NCBI RefSeq assembly: GCF_020379485.1
Contig: NW_026014174.1
Location: 1-64,000 of the forward strand
DNA length: 64,000 nt
Direction: 5' to 3'
DNA from: Brassica napus
Lineage: Eukaryota > Streptophyta > Magnoliopsida > Brassicales > Brassicaceae
In this document: piece after piece, positions 1-14,500 of the stretch
How the letters are laid out: each line of letters opens with the position of its first letter
How positions within the stretch are numbered: the first letter of the stretch is position 1
Translations under genes and position numbers: made by a program
Notes under the pieces: generated by a model
The model's input: only the letters and a program-made list of their open reading frames with translations
Told to the model about the DNA's origin: nothing
The model's database searches: none

Positions 1-3000
1 TCTCATAGGAGTTGGCATGAAGAAGTTATCCCACTTTCAAATCAGGTGATTCCATTTCCCATTTGGGAATACACAGCTTCTTCGTCGTTCCAATCAAACC
101 AGGATGAATCACTTGTAAGAAGCTTGATTTGGATACATAAAGTGGTGGAGAATCACCAGGAGTTGAATAAATCTCATAGGAGTTGGCATGAAGAAGTTAT
201 CCCACTTTCAAATCAGGTGATTCCAGTTTCCCAGTTTGGGAATAGCACAGCTTCTTCGTCGTTCCAATCAAACCAGGATGAATCACTTTGTAAGAAGCTT
301 GATTTGGATACATAAAGTGGTGGAGAATCACCAGGAAGTTGAATAAATCTCATAGGAGTTGGCATGAAGAAGTTATCCCACTTTCAAATCAGGTGATTCC
401 AGTTTCCCAGTTTGGGAATAGCACAGCTTCTTCGTCGTTCCAATCAAACCAGGATGAATCACTTTGTAAGAAGCTTGATTTGGATACATAAAGTGGTGGA
501 ATCACCAGGAAGTTGAATAAATCTCATAGGAGTTGGCAAAGAAGTTATCCCACTTTCAAATCAGGTGATTCCAGTTTCCCAGTTTGGGAATAGCACAGCT
601 TCTTCGTCGTTCCAATCAAACCAGGATGAATCACTTTGTAAAAGCTTGATTTGGATACATAAAGTGGTGGAGAATCACCAGGAAGTTGAATAAATCTCAT
701 AGGAGTTGGCATGAAGAAGTTATCCCACTTTCAAATCAGGTGATTCCAGTTTCCCAGTTTGGGAATAGCACAGCTTCTTCTTCGTCGTTCCAATCAAACC
801 AGGATGAATCACTTTGTAAGAAGCTTGATTTGGATACATAAAGTGGTGGAGAATCACCAGGAGTTGAATAAATCTCATAGGAGTTGGCATGAAGAAGTTA
901 TCCCACTTTCAAATCAGGTGATTCCAGTTTCCCAGTTTGGGAATAGCACAGCTTCTTCGTCGTTCCAATCAAACCAGGATGAATCACTTGTGAAAAAGCT
1001 TGATTTGGATACATAAAGTGGTGGAGAATCACCAGGAAGTTGAATAAATCTCATAGGAGTTGGCATGAAGAAGTTATCCCACTTTCAAATCAGGTGATTC
1101 CAGTTTCCCAGTTTGGGAATAGCACAGCTTCTTCGTCGTTCCAATCAAACCAGGATGAATCACTTTGTGAAAAGCTTGATTTGGATACATAAGTGGTGAG
1201 AATCACCAGGAAGTTGAATAAATCTCATAGGAGTTGGCATGAAGAAGTTATCCCACTTTCAAATCAGGTGATTCCAGTTTCCCAGTTTGGGAATAGCACA
1301 GCTTCTTCGTCGTTCCAATCAAACCAGGATGAATCACTTTGTAAGAAGCTTGATTTGGATACATAAAGTGGTGGAGAATCACCAGGAAGTTGAATAAATC
1401 TCATAGGAGTTGGCATGAAGAAGTTATCCCACTTTCAAATCAGGTGATTCCAGTTTCCCAGTTTGGGAATAGCACAGCTTCTTCGTCGTTCCAATCAAAC
1501 CAGGATGAATCACTTTGTGAGAAGCTTGATTTGGATACATAAAGTGGTGGAGAATCACCAGGAAGTTGAATAAATCTCATAGGAGTTGGCATGAAGAAGT
1601 TATCCCACTTTCAAATCAGGTGATTCCAGTTTCCCAGTTTGGGAATAGCACAGCTTCTTCGTCGTTCCAATCAAACCAGGATGAATCACTTTGTGAAAAG
1701 CTTGATTTGGATACATAAAGTGGTGGAGAATCACCAGGAAGTTGAATAAATCTCATAGGAGTTGGCATGAAGAAGTTATCCCACTTTCAAATCAGGTGAT
1801 TCCAGTTTCCCAGTTTGGGAATAGCACAGCTTCTTCGTCGTTCCAATCAAACCAGGATGAATCACTTTGTAAGAAGCTTGATTTGGATACATAAAGTGGT
1901 GGAGAATCACCAGGAAGTTGAATAAATCTCATAGGAGTTGGCATGAAGAAGTTATCCCACTTTCAAATCAGGTGATTCCAGTTTCCCAGTTTGGGAATAG
2001 CACAGCTTCTTCGTCGTTCCAATCAAACCAGGATGAATCACTTTGTAAAAGCTTGATTTGGATACATAAAGTGGTGGAGAATCACCAGGAAGTTGAATAA
2101 ATCTCATAGGAGTGGCATGAAGAAGTTATCCCACTTTCAAATCAGGTGATTCCAGTTTCCCAGTTTGGGAATAGCACAGCTTCTTCTTCGTCGTTCCAAT
2201 CAAACCAGGATGAATCACTTTGTGAAAAGCTTGATTTGGATACATAAAGTGGTGGAGAATCACCAGGAAGTTGAATAAATCTCATAGGAGTTGGCATGAA
2301 GAAGTTATCCCACTTTCAAATCAGGTGATTCCAGTTTCCCAGTTTGGGAATAGCACAGCTTCTTCGTCGTTCCAAATCAAACCAGGATGAATCACTTTGT
2401 AAGAAGCTTGATTTGGATACATAAAGTGGTGGAGAATCACCAGGAAGTTGAATAAATCTCATAGGAGTTGGCATGAAGAAGTTATCCCACTTTCAAATCA
2501 GGTGATTCCAGTTTCCCAGTTTGGGAATAGCACAGCTTCTTCGTCGTTCCAATCAAACCAGGATGAATCACTTTGTGAAAAGCTTGATTTGGATACATAA
2601 AGTGGTGGAGAATCACCAGGAAGTTGAATAAATCTCATAGGAGTTGGCATGAAGAAGTTATCCCACTTTCAAATCAGGTGATTCCAGTTTCCCAGTTTGG
2701 GAATAGCACAGCTTCTTCTTCGTCGTTCCAATCAAACCAGGATGAATCACTTTGTAAAAGCTTGATTTGGATACATAAAGTGGTGGAGAATCACCAGGAA
2801 GTTGAATAAATCTCATAGGAGTTGGCATGAAGAAGTTATCCCACTTTCAAATCAGGTGATTCCAGTTTCCCAGTTTGGGAATAGCACAGCTTTCTTCGTC
2901 GTTCCAATCAAACCAGGATGAATCACTTTGTAAGAAGCTTGATTTGGATACATAAAGTGGTGGAGAATCACCAGGAAGTTGAATAAATCTCATAGGAGTT

Positions 3001-6000
3001 GGCATGAAGAAGTTATCCCCCTTTCAAATCAGGTGATTCCAGTTTCCCAGTTTGGGAATAGCACAGCTTCTTCTTCGTCGTTCCAATCAAACCAGGATGA
3101 ATCACTTTGTAAGAAGCTTGATTTGGATACATAAAGTGGTGGAGAATCACCAGGAAGTTGAATAAATCTCATAGGAGTTGGCATGAAGAAGTTATCCCAC
3201 TTTCAAATCAGGTGATTCCAGTTTCCCAGTTTGGGAATAGCACAGCTTCTTCTGTCGTTCCAATCAAACCAGGATGAATCACTTTGTAAGAAGCTTGATT
3301 TGGATACATAAAGTGGTGGAGAATCACCAGGAAGTTGAATAAATCTCATAGGAGTTGGCATGAAGAAGTTATCCCACTTTCAAATCAGGTGATTCCAGTT
3401 TCCCAGTTTGGGAATAGCACAGCTTCTTCGTCGTTCCAATCAAACCAGGATGAATCACTTTGTAAGAAGCTTGATTTGGATACATAAAGTGGTGGAGAAT
3501 CACCAGGAAGTTGAATAAATCTCATAGGAGTTGGCATGAAGAAGTTATCCCACTTTCAAATCAGGTGATTCCAGTTTCCCAGTTTGGGAATAGCACAGCT
3601 TCTTCGTCGTTCCAATCAAACCAGGATGAATCACTTTGTGAAAGCTTGATTTGGATACATAAGTGGTGGAGAATCACCAGGAAGTTGAATAAATCTCATA
3701 GGAGTTGGCATGAAGAAGTTATCCCACTTTCAAATCAGGTGATTCCAGTTTCCCAGTTTGGGAATAGCACAGCTTCTTCGTCGTTCCAATCAAACCAGGA
3801 TGAATCACTTTGTGAAAAGCTTGATTTGGATACATAAAGTGGTGGAGAATCACCAGGAAGTTGAATAAATCTCATAGGAGTTGGCATGAAGAAGTTATCC
3901 CACTTTCAAATCAGGTGATTCCAGTTTCCCAGTTTGGGAATACACAGCTTCTTCGTCGTTCCAATCAAACCAGGATGAATCACTTTGTAAGAAGCTTGAT
4001 TTGGATACATAAAGTGTGGAGAATCACCAGGAAGTTGAATAAATCTCATAGGAGTTGGCATGAAGAAGTTATCCCACTTTCAAATCAGGTGATTCCAGTT
4101 TCCCAGTTTGGGAATAGCACAGCTTCTTCGTCGTTCCAATCAAACCAGGATGAATCACTTTGTAAGAAGCTTGATTTGGATACATAAAGTGGTGGAGAAT
4201 CACCAGGAAGTTGAATAAATCTCATAGGAGTTGGCATGAAGAAGTTATCCCACTTTCAAATCAGGTGATTCCAGTTTCCCAGTTTGGGAATAGCACAGCT
4301 TCTTCGTCGTTCCAATCAAACCAGGATGAATCACTTTGTGAAAAGCTTGATTTGGATACATAAAGTGGTGGAGAATCACCAGGAAGTTGAATAAATCTCA
4401 TAGGAGTTGGCATGAAGAAGTTATCCCACTTTCAAATCAGGTGATTCCAGTTTCCCAGTTTGGGAATAGCACAGCTTCTTCGTCGTTCCAATCAAACCAG
4501 GATGAATCACTTTGTGAGAAGCTTGATTTGGATACATAAAGTGGTGGAGAATCACCAGGAAGTTGAATAAATCTCATAGGAGTTGGCATGAAGAAGTTAT
4601 CCCACTTTCAAATCAGGTGATTCCAGTTTCCCAGTTTGGGAATAGCACAGCTTCTTCTTCGTCGTTCCAATCAAACCAGGATGAATCACTTTGTGAGAAG
4701 CTTGATTTGGATACATAAAGTGGTGGAGAATCACCAGGAAGTTGAATAAATCTCATAGGAGTTGGCATGAAGAAGTTATCCCACTTTCAAATCAGGTGAT
4801 TCCAGTTTCCCAGTTTGGGAATAGCACAGCTTCTTCGTCGTTCCAATCAAACCAGGATGAATCACTTTGTAAGAAGCTTGATTTGGATACATAAAGTGGT
4901 GGAGAATCACCAGGAAGTTGAATAAATCTCATAGGAGTTGGCATGAAGAAGTTATCCCACTTTCAAATCAGGTGATTCCAGTTTCCCAGTTTGGGAATAG
5001 CACAGCTTCTTCGTCGTTCCAATCAAACCAGGATGAATCACTTTGTGAAAGCTTGATTTGGATACATAAAGTGGTGGAGAATCACCAGGAAGTTGAATAA
5101 ATCTCATAGGAGTTGGCATGAAGAAGTTATCCCACTTTCAAATCAGGTGATTCCAGTTTCCCAGTTTGGGAATAGCACAGCTTCTTCGTCGTTTCCAATC
5201 AAACCAGGATGAATCACTTGTGAAAAGCTTGATTTGGATACATAAAGTGGTGGAGAATCACCAGGAAGTTGAATAAATCTCATAGGAGTTGGCATGAAGA
5301 AGTTATCCCACTTTCAAATCAGGTGATTCCAGTTTCCCAGTTTGGGAATAGCACAGCTTCTTCTTCGTCGTTCCAATCAAACCAGGATGAATCACTTTGT
5401 GAAAAGCTTGATTTGGATACATAAAGTGGTGGAGAATCACCAGGAAGTTGAATAAATCTCATAGGAGTTGGCATGAAGAAGTTATCCCACTTTCAAATCA
5501 GGTGATTCCAGTTTCCCAGTTTGGGAATAGCACAGCTTCTTCGTCGTTCCAATCAAACCAGGATGAATCACTTTGTGAAAGCTTGATTTGGATACATAAA
5601 GTGGTGGAGAATCACCAGGAAGTTGAATAAATCTCATAGGAGTTGGCATGAAGAAGTTATCCCACTTTCAAATCAGGTGATTCCAGTTTCCCGGTTTGGG
5701 GAATAGCACACCTTCTTCGTCGTTCCAATCAAACCAGGATGAATCACTTTGTAAGAAGCTTGATTTGGATACATAAAGTGGTGGAGAATCACCAGGAAGT
5801 TGAATAAATCTCATAGGAGTTGGCATGAAGAAGTTATCCCACTTTCAAATCAGGTGATTCCAGTTTCCCAGTTTGGGAATAGCACAGCTTCTTCGTCGTT
5901 CCAATCAAACCAGGATGAATCACTTTGTGAAAAGCTTGATTTGGATACATAAAGTGGTGGAGAATCACCAGGAAGTTGAATAAATCTCATAGGAGTTGGC

Positions 6001-9000
6001 ATGAAGAAGTTATCCCACTTTCAAATCAGGTGATTCCAGTTTCCCAGTTTGGGAATAGCACAGCTTCTTCGTCGTTCCAATCAAACCAGGATGAATCACT
6101 TTGTAAAAGCTTGATTTGGATACATAAAGTGGTGGAGAATCACCAGGAAGTTGAATAAATCTCATAGGAGTTGGCATGAAGAAGTTATCCCACTTTCAAA
6201 TCAGGTGATTCCAGTTTCCCAGTTTGGGAATAGCACAGCTTCTTCGTCGTTCCAATCAAACCAGGATGAATCACTTTGTGAGAAGCTTGATTTGGATACA
6301 TAAAGTGGTGGAGAATCACCAGGAAGTTGAATAAATCTCATAGGAGTTGGCATGAAGAAGTTATCCCACTTTCAAATCAGGTGATTCCAGTTTCCCAGTT
6401 TGGGAATAGCACAGCTTCTTCGTCGTTCCAATCAAACCAGGATGAATCACTTTGTGAGAAGCTTGATTTGGATACATAAAGTGGTGGAGAATCACCAGGA
6501 AGTTGAATAAATCTCATAGGAGTTGGCATGAAGAAGTTATCCCACTTTCAAATCAGGTGATTCCAGTTTCCCAGTTTGGGAATAGCACAGCTTCTTTCGT
6601 CGTTCCAATCAAACCAGGATGAATCACTTTGTGAAAAGCTTGATTTGGATACATAAAGTGGTGGAGAATCACCAGGAAGTTGAATAAATCTCATAGGAGT
6701 TGGCATGAAGAAGTTATCCCACTTTCAAATCAGGTGATTCCAGTTTCCCAGTTTGGGAATAGCACAGCTTCTTCGTCGTTCCAATCAAACCAGGATGAAT
6801 CACTTTGTAAGAAGCTTGATTTGGATACATAAAGTGGTGGAGAATCACCAGGAAGTTGAATAAATCTCATAGGAGTTGGCATGAAGAAGTTATCCCACTT
6901 TCAAATCAGGTGATTCCAGTTTCCCAGTTTGGGAATAGCACAGCTTCTTCGTCGTTCCAATCAAACCAGGATGAATCACTTTGTAAAAGCTTGATTTGGA
7001 TACATAAAGTGGTGGAGAATCACCAGGAAGTTGAATAAATCTCATAGGAGTTGGCATGAAGAAGTTATCCCACTTTCAAATCAGGTGATTCCAGTTTCCC
7101 AGTTTGGGAATAGCACAGCTTCTTCGTCGTTCCAATCAAACCAGGATGAATCACTTTGTAAGAAGCTTGATTTGGATACATAAAGTGGTGGAGAATCACC
7201 AGGAAGTTGAATAAATCTCATAGGAGTTGGCATGAAGAAGTTATCCCACTTTCAAATCAGGTGATTCCAGTTTCCCAGTTTGGGAATAGCACAGCTTCTT
7301 CGTCGTTCCAATCAAACCAGGATGAATCACTTTGTAAGAAGCTTGATTTGGATACATAAAGTGGTGGAGAATCACCAGGAAGTTGAATAAATCTCATAGG
7401 AGTTGGCATGAAGAAGTTATCCCACTTTCAAATCAGGTGATTCCAGTTTCCCAGTTTGGGAATAGCACAGCTTCTTCGTCGTTCCAATCAATCAAACCAG
7501 GATGAATCACTTTGTAAGAAGCTTGATTTGGATACATAAAGTGGTGGAGAATCACCAGGAAGTTGAATAAATCTCATAGGAGTTGGCATGAAGTTATCCC
7601 ACTTTCAAATCAGGTGATTCCAGTTTCCCAGTTTGGGAATAGCACAGCTTCTTCGTCGTTCCAATCAACCAGGATGAATCACTTTGTGAGAAGCTTGATT
7701 TGGATACATAAAGTGGTGGAGAATCACCAGGAAGTTGAATAAATCTCATAGGAGTTGGCATGAAGAAGTTATCCCACTTTCAAATCAGGTGATTCCAGTT
7801 TCCCAGTTTGGGAATAGCACAGCTTCTTCGTCGTTCCAATCAAACCAGGATGAATCACTTTGTGAAAAGCTTGATTTGGATACATAAAGTTGGAGAATCA
7901 CCAGGAAGTTGAATAAATCTCATAGGAGTTGGCATGAAGAAGTTATCCCACTTTCAAATCAGGTGATTCCAGTTTCCCAGTTTGGGAATAGCACAGCTTC
8001 TTCTTCGTCGTTCCAACAACCAGGATGAATCACTTTGTAAAAGCTTGATTTGGATACATAAAGTGGTGGAGAATCACCAGGAAGTTGAATAAATCTCATA
8101 GGAGTTGGCATGAAGAAGTTATCCCACTTTCAATCAGGTGATTCCAGTTTCCCAGTTTGGGAATAGCACAGCTTCTTCGTCGTTCCAATCAAACCAGGAT
8201 GAATCACTTTGTAAGAAGCTTGATTTGGATACATAAAGTGGTGGAGAATCACCAGGAAGTTGAATAAATCTCATAGGAGTTGGCATGAAGAAGTTATCCC
8301 ACTTTCAAATCAGGTGATTCCAGTTTCCCAGTTTGGGAATAGCACAGCTTCTTCGTCGTTCCAATCAAACCAGGATGAATCACTTTGTAAGAAGCTTGAT
8401 TTGGATACATAAAGTGGTGGAGAATCACCAGGAAGTTGAATAAATCTCATAGGAGTTGGCATAAGAAGTTATCCCACTTTCAAATCAGGTGATTCCAGTT
8501 TCCCAGTTTGGGAATAGCACAGCTTCTTCGTCGTTCCAATCAAACCAGGATGAATCACTTTGTAAGAAGCTTGATTTGGATACATAAAGTGGTGGAGAAT
8601 CACCAGGAAGTTGAATAAATCTCATAGGAGTTGGCATGAAGAAGTTATCCACTTTCAAATCAGGTGATTCCAGTTTCCCAGTTTGGGAATAACACAGCTT
8701 CTTCTTCTCGTTCCAATCAAACCAGGATGAATCACTTGTAAGAAGCTTGATTTGGATACATAAAGTGGTGGAGAATCACCAGGAAGTTGAATAAATCTCA
8801 TAGGAGTTGGCATGAAGAAGTTATCCCACTTTCAAATCAGGTGATTCCAGTTTCCCAGTTTGGGAATAGCACAGCTTCTTCGTCGTTCCAATCAAACCAG
8901 GATGAATCACTTTGTGAAAGCTTGATTTGGATACATAAAGTGGTGGAGAATCACCAGGAAGTTGAATAAATCTCATAGGAGTTGGCATGAAGAAGTTATC

Positions 9001-10936
9001 CCACTTTCAAATCAGGTGATTCCAGTTTCCCAGTTTGGGAATAGCACAGCTTCTTCGTCGTTCCAATCAAACCAGGATGAATCACTTTGTGAAAAGCTTG
9101 ATTTGGATACATAAAGTGGTGGAGAATCACCAGGAAGTTGAATAAATCTCATAGGAGTTGGCATGAAGAAGTTATCCCACTTTCAAATCAGGTGATTCCA
9201 GTTTCCCAGTTTGGGAATAGCACAGCTTCTTCGTCGTTCCAATCAAACCAGGATGAATCACTTTGTAAAAGCTTGATTTGGATACATAAAGTGGTGGAGA
9301 ATCACCAGGAAGTTGAATAAATCTCATAGGAGTTGGCATGAAGAAGTTATCCCACTTTCAAATCAGGTGATTCCAGTTTCCCAGTTTGGGAATAGCACAG
9401 CTTCTTCTCTTCGTCGTTCCAATCAACCAGGATGAATCACTTTGTAAAAGCTTGATTTGGATACATAAAGTGGTGGAGAATCACCAGGAAGTTGAATAAA
9501 TCTCATAGGAGTTGGCATGAAGAAGTTATCCCACTTTCAAATCAGGTGATTCCAGTTTCCCAGTTTGGGAATAGCACAGCTTCTTCTTCGTCGTTCCAAT
9601 CAAACCAGGATGAATCACTTTGTGAGAAGCTTGATTTGGATACATAAAGTGGTGGAGAATCACCAGGAAGTTGAATAAATCTCATAGGAGTTGGCATGAA
9701 GAAGTTATCCCACTTTCAAATCAGGTGATTCCAGTTTCCCAGTTTGGGAATAGCACAGCTTCTTCGTCGTTCCAATCAAACCAGGATGAATCACTTTGTG
9801 AGAAGCTTGATTTGGATACATAAAGTGGTGGAGAATCACCAGGAAGTTGAATAAATCTCATAGGAGTTGGCAAGAAGAAGTTATCCCACTTTCAAATCAG
9901 GTGATTCCAGTTTCCCAGTTTGGGAATAGCACAGCTTCTTCGTCGTTCCAATCAAACCAGGATGAATCACTTTGTGAAGAAGCTTGATTTGGATACATAA
10001 AGTGGTGGAGAATCACCAGGAAGTTGAATAAATCTCATAGGAGTTGGATGAAGAAGTTATCCCACTTTCAAATCAGGTGATTCCAGTTTCCCAGTTTGGG
10101 AATAGCACAGCTTCTTCGTCGTTCCAATCAAACCAGGATGAATCACTTTGTAAGAAGCTTGATTTGGATACATAAAGTGGTGGAGAATCACCAGGAAGTT
10201 GAATAAATCTCATAGGAGTTGGCATGAAGAAGTTATCCCACTTTCAAATCAGGTGATTCCAGTTTCCCAGTTTGGGAATAGCACAGCTTCTTCGTCGTTC
10301 CAATCAAACCAGGATGAATCACTTTGTGAAGAAGCTTGATTTGGATACATAAAGTGGTGGAGAATCACCAGGAAGTTGAATAAATCTCATAGGAGTTGGC
10401 ATGAAGAAGTTATCCCACTTTCAAATCAGGTGATTCCAGTTTCCCAGTTTGGGAATAGCACAGCTTCTTCGTCGTTCCAATCAAACCAGGATGAATCACT
10501 TTGTAAGAAGCTTGATTTGGATACATAAAGTGGTGGAGAATCACCAGGAAGTTGAATAAATCTCATAGGAGTTGGCAGAAGAAGTTATCCCACTTTCAAA
10601 TCAGGTGATTCCAGTTTCCCAGTTTGGGAATAGCACAGCTTCTTCGTCGTTCCAATCAAACCAGGATGAATCACTTTGTAAGAAGCTTGATTTGGATACA
10701 TAAAGTGGTGGAGAATCACCAGGAAGTTGAATAAATCTCATAGGAGTTGGCATGAAGAAGTTATCCACTTTCAAATCAGGTGATTCCAGTTTCCCAGTTT
10801 GGGAATAGCACAGCTTCTTCGTCGTTCCAATCAAACCAGGATGAATCACTCTTGTAAGAAGCTTGATTTGGATACATAAAGTGGTGGAGAATCACCAGGA
10901 AGTTGAATAAATCTCATAGGAGTTGCATGAAGAAGT
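1..10936. repeat. CentBr-like centromeric satellite array, left block
   Basis: About 62 head-to-tail copies of a 176-bp monomer, each normally with one AAGCTT (HindIII) site. I recognise it as the Brassica centromeric satellite CentBr (CentBr1-like), the repeat that carries CENH3 chromatin in this genus. Monomers here mostly read AATAGCACAGC and differ at a short segment after ATCACTTTGT (taagaag, tgaaaag, taaaag or tgagaag). Some carry an extra TTC in the CTTCTTCGTCG tract (near 777, 2180, 2715, 3068, 4650, 5360, 8002 and 9580). Single-base indels are frequent, giving monomers of about 173-179 bp. The period is not a multiple of three, so the short reading frames here are not genes. The block is cut by Copia-1; its last five bases, 10932-10936 (GAAGT), are the left target duplication. 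Confidence 0.95.
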
Positions 10937-11419
10937 TATTGAGATGAAGACCAAGGAGGCTGAGACAGTAACTTTAGAGTTTTACTGTGGTAACTTTATT
11001 TTAACCACAGTAACTACTCTGGGAAGTTATCTGATAGGATGAGAAGGTAACTTAGTGAAGAGAAGAGAGGAAACTCGACCAAAGAGGATAAGTGAGGTTA
11101 AGGAAGGATAAGGGATCACTTTGACAGCCTGTATGATGCTGGAAAGGAGAAGTTACCTTTATACTAGTGCAAGCATGTGAGAAAGCACAGCCAAGTGATT
11201 CAAAAGGAGTTCCAGCCTGTCCTTTGACTACACATGCTTAACCATTTCGAATTCCTTGTTGTCTCTCTATTAATACTTGTAAACCTCATCAGTTATTAAT
11301 TAATGGAGTTTTGAGTCTCTCTCTCTTTATTCTCTCACTAGAATCTCTTAATCTCTTTAATCTTTTCATCTGATTATCCCTGATTGGTTGAATCATGCTC
11401 TAATACACAAAAGTGTATA
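10937..11419 (+). repeat. Copia-1 5' LTR
   Basis: A 483-bp direct repeat of 15890-16372. The left boundary is set by the target duplication GAAGT (10932-10936), the right by the tRNA primer-binding motif starting at 11420. The 3' third has a CT-rich stretch (about 11313-11355) and an AT-rich CTATTAATAC near 11267 that could lie in the promoter or R region; there is no canonical TATAAA. Parts resemble the Copia-2 LTR (GAGAAGTTACCTT; TTTGACT.CACATGCTTA), so the two families are related. Confidence 0.92.
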
Positions 11420-11432
11420 TGGTATCAGAGCC
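11420..11432 (+). other. Copia-1 primer-binding site (initiator-Met tRNA type)
   Basis: TGGTATCAGAGCC directly follows the left LTR. This is the usual plant copia primer-binding site, complementary to the 3' end of initiator methionine tRNA, where minus-strand cDNA synthesis starts. The identical motif follows the left LTRs of both Copia-2 elements. Confidence 0.92.
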
Positions 11433-11480
11433 AGGTTGCTAAAAAGGGAGAGTGTGATTCGTTTTTCATAAAATCTGGGT

Positions 11481-11530
11481 GTTCTTGAGTGTTCTTGAGG
11501 GTTCTTGAGTGTTCTTGGTGTTCTTGAGTT
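11481..11530 (+). repeat. Short tandem repeat in the Copia-1 leader
   Basis: About five imperfect copies of the 10-mer GTTCTTGAGT lie in the untranslated leader between the primer-binding site and the gag start. The Copia-2 leaders have a shorter related tract (around 21013 and 31306). No function is known to me. The rest of the leader, 11433-11566, shows nothing further that I recognise. Confidence 0.75.
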
Positions 11531-11566
11531 CTGGTCTTTATTATCTGAGTGGTGTGAGATATTCTG

Positions 11567-14500
11567 ATGGATTCAAACTATCTCAACATGGAAATGAAGC
11601 ACAGATCTAGTACAACCATGGAGCTTGAAGAAGAGAGGGATGGCGATTGGTCAAGATGGGCAAAGAGAGCTTTGGAAAGCTGTGGGTTATGGAGTAGTCA
11701 TGGAAAGGGGAAACCTTTCATGGAAATGGCTACTGAAGAAGGTCAGACAAGAGGTCTGAAGCTGGGAAATGAAGTTGTTCAAGGAGACACTACAAAGAGT
11801 GAGATTGAAGCAACTTTAGGCAAGTCCAAGCTTGTGAGAGTCGTTGAGGACAGAGGGGTGATCCGCGGCTTGAGACAAGGAGAGGATGAGTGTTATCAGC
11901 TTGTGGGAAGGCTGAGAGAAGTATGGTCGGAGCTAGATGTGGTGAAGACACACACATCAAATCCGAGATGTTGTCAAGAAAGGAGGAAGCAAGATGTGAT
12001 CTTCAGCTTCCTTATGGAAGAGGTATGTGAGCTTGTTAAATATACTTGTGATGTGTGGGAAATGAACAGGAAGCCAGAAAGATGGAAGGGAGGTACAAGC
12101 TGTAAGAGGGGAAGGTTGAGAAAACTTTCTAAGGAGTGGTTAATGAAGAGAAGGGCATGGAGAAAGGATAGCGAGTCTGAGCACTTAAGTGACAGGATGA
12201 GTGTAATCTTGAAGAGAATCAAGGATGTACTTCAGCAGATGGTTATAGGAGAGTGTTCATACTCAGCTTACATGGGAGAGACAGTAGGAGACAGTGCGGA
12301 TATGAGAGGAATGGATACCAAGAGGGCAGATGAGTGTGTGACAAAGAAGGAATGGGATGAGTTGGTTAAGCATGTGTATGCTTTGGCTACGACCCGGAGT
12401 CTGGGTGCTCCTGCCAAAGCATCCACATCTAAACCCATCATCATTGACTCTGGAGCAACACACCACATGATCAGTGACAAGAGACTAATCAGTGAGGTTA
12501 AAGCAGCAACAGGGAGTGTCATGATAGCCAATGGTACCAGGATCCCAATAGAAGGAGTGGGAAACCTCAAGCTGTTTGAGAAGAACTCCACTGCCTTCTA
12601 CCTACCTCAGTTTACATCCAATCTAATCTCAGTTAAGAAGGCTACAGTTGATCTGGATTGTCAAGTGGTTTTCAGACCAAATGAAGTTGAGTTCCAGGAT
12701 TTGAAGACTGGAAGGGTTATTGGCAGAGGAGACAGCAAGCATCAGCTCTATCATCTCCAAACAACTGAGGCGCCTAGTCCTGTGGAGTCTGTGTGTTTAA
12801 GCAGCACAACGGATAGGTGTGATAATCTCACATGGCATGCAAGGCTGGGACATCCTCATGCCAAGGCAATTGAACTGATTCTACCAAGTATGGCGTTCAA
12901 TCACTTGGAGTGTGAAGCTTGTATACTTGGAAAGCACTGTAGGACTGTCTTCCCAACATCAGAAACCAGATATGAGAATTGCTTTGATCTGGTGCATTCA
13001 GACGTGTGGACAGCTCCCTGTATGTCTAGAGACAGCCATAAGTACTTTGTGACTTTCATTGATGAGAAGTCCAAGTACACATGGATCACCATGATTCCCT
13101 CCAAAGACAGAGTCCTAGAAGCCTTCATGAACTTCCAAGCATATGTTACTAATCAGTACAATGCCACTGTGAGGATTCTGAGGTCTGATAATGGAGGAGA
13201 ATACACTAGCAATGCTTTCAAGAGTCATCTTGCAAAGCATGGGATTGTGCAACAAACTAGCTGTCCTTACACACCACAACAAAATGGGGTGGCTGAGAGG
13301 AAGAACAGACATTTGATGGAGGTTGCGAGATCAATCATGTTCCACATGAATGTCCCTAAGAGGTTTTGGAGTGATGCTGTTCAGACTGCTTGCTATCTCA
13401 TCAATAGAGTGCCAACCCGTGTCTTGAAGAAACTGTCTCCCTTTGAAGTATTGAACAAGGCCAAGCCACACATTGATCATTTGAGAGTCTTTGGGTGCTT
13501 ATGTTATGTGATGATTCCCGGAGAAAGAAGGAACAAGCTAGAAGCAAAGAGTACTAAAGCTATGTTCATTGGGTACTCAATCACTCAGAAAGGCTACAAA
13601 TGTTATGATCCAATAACTAGGAGGGTTATGGTATCTAGAGAAGTGAAGTTTGTTGAGTCTAAAGGGTATTATGAGGAGAAGAAATGGGAAGACCTAGAGG
13701 ATCTGTCCCGAGCTCCATCAGAGAAGGCAACAACATTGAGAGTGTTGTTGGAGAGGCTAGGGATAGGATTATCCCAAGATCAGGAACCAGGAAGAACCGG
13801 ACCTTCTAATCAAACTGGAGAAGCTGGAGGAACAACCCCTCTTGATCATGAGAGGGGGAATGGATCTGAATCAGGGGAGCAGGAGCATAACCAAGAGGAT
13901 TCAGGTCAGCATGATCAGGAGGAGACACAGGAAGTAGAGAGTGAAGCTCAGTCAGGTGGAAATGAGCAGGGAGAACCTACTGGTTTAAGAGAGGAAGCAC
14001 AAGAGAATGTTCAGGCTGAAGAACAGGTTGAGACCTTGCGGAGGAGCACAAGGATAAGGAGGGATCCTTCCAACTGGGTAAACACGAGAGTGTACTACAA
14101 TGCCCAGGCTGTGGAGCATCCCTCTCAAGCCGTGTGTTCCTTTGCAGAGTTTCCAGAAGAGCACATGGTGTTTATGTGTAACTTGGATGAGAATGAGATA
14201 CCAAGATCTTATGAAGAAGCTATGAAGCACAAGGTTTGGAGAGATTCAGTAGGAGATGAAAGGGATGCAATGATCAGGAATGATACTTGGTATGAGAGTG
14301 AGTTACCTAAAGGGAAGAAGGCAGTTTCAAGCAGATGGATCTTCACCATCAAGTACCTTGCAAATGGGGAGATAGATAGGCGCAAGACTAGGCTGGTTGC
14401 AAGAGGATTTACACAGACTTATGGGGAAGATTACATTGATACTTTTGCACCAGTGGCCAAGCTTCACACAATTCGAATTGTGTTATCTATTGCAACAAAC

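Noticed and set aside
1918..9320. Repeated 60-codon reading frames (NKSHRSWHEEVIPLSNQ...) in satellite monomers
   Set aside because: They begin at TTG, recur wherever a one-base indel lines up two frames, and come from a 176-bp noncoding repeat whose length is not a multiple of three. No ribosome or family evidence supports a peptide.
777..9590. Extra TTC in some left-block monomers as a higher-order marker
   Set aside because: Spacings are about 8, 3, 2, 9, 4, 15 and 9 monomers, with no stable period; slippage in a CTT tract explains it.
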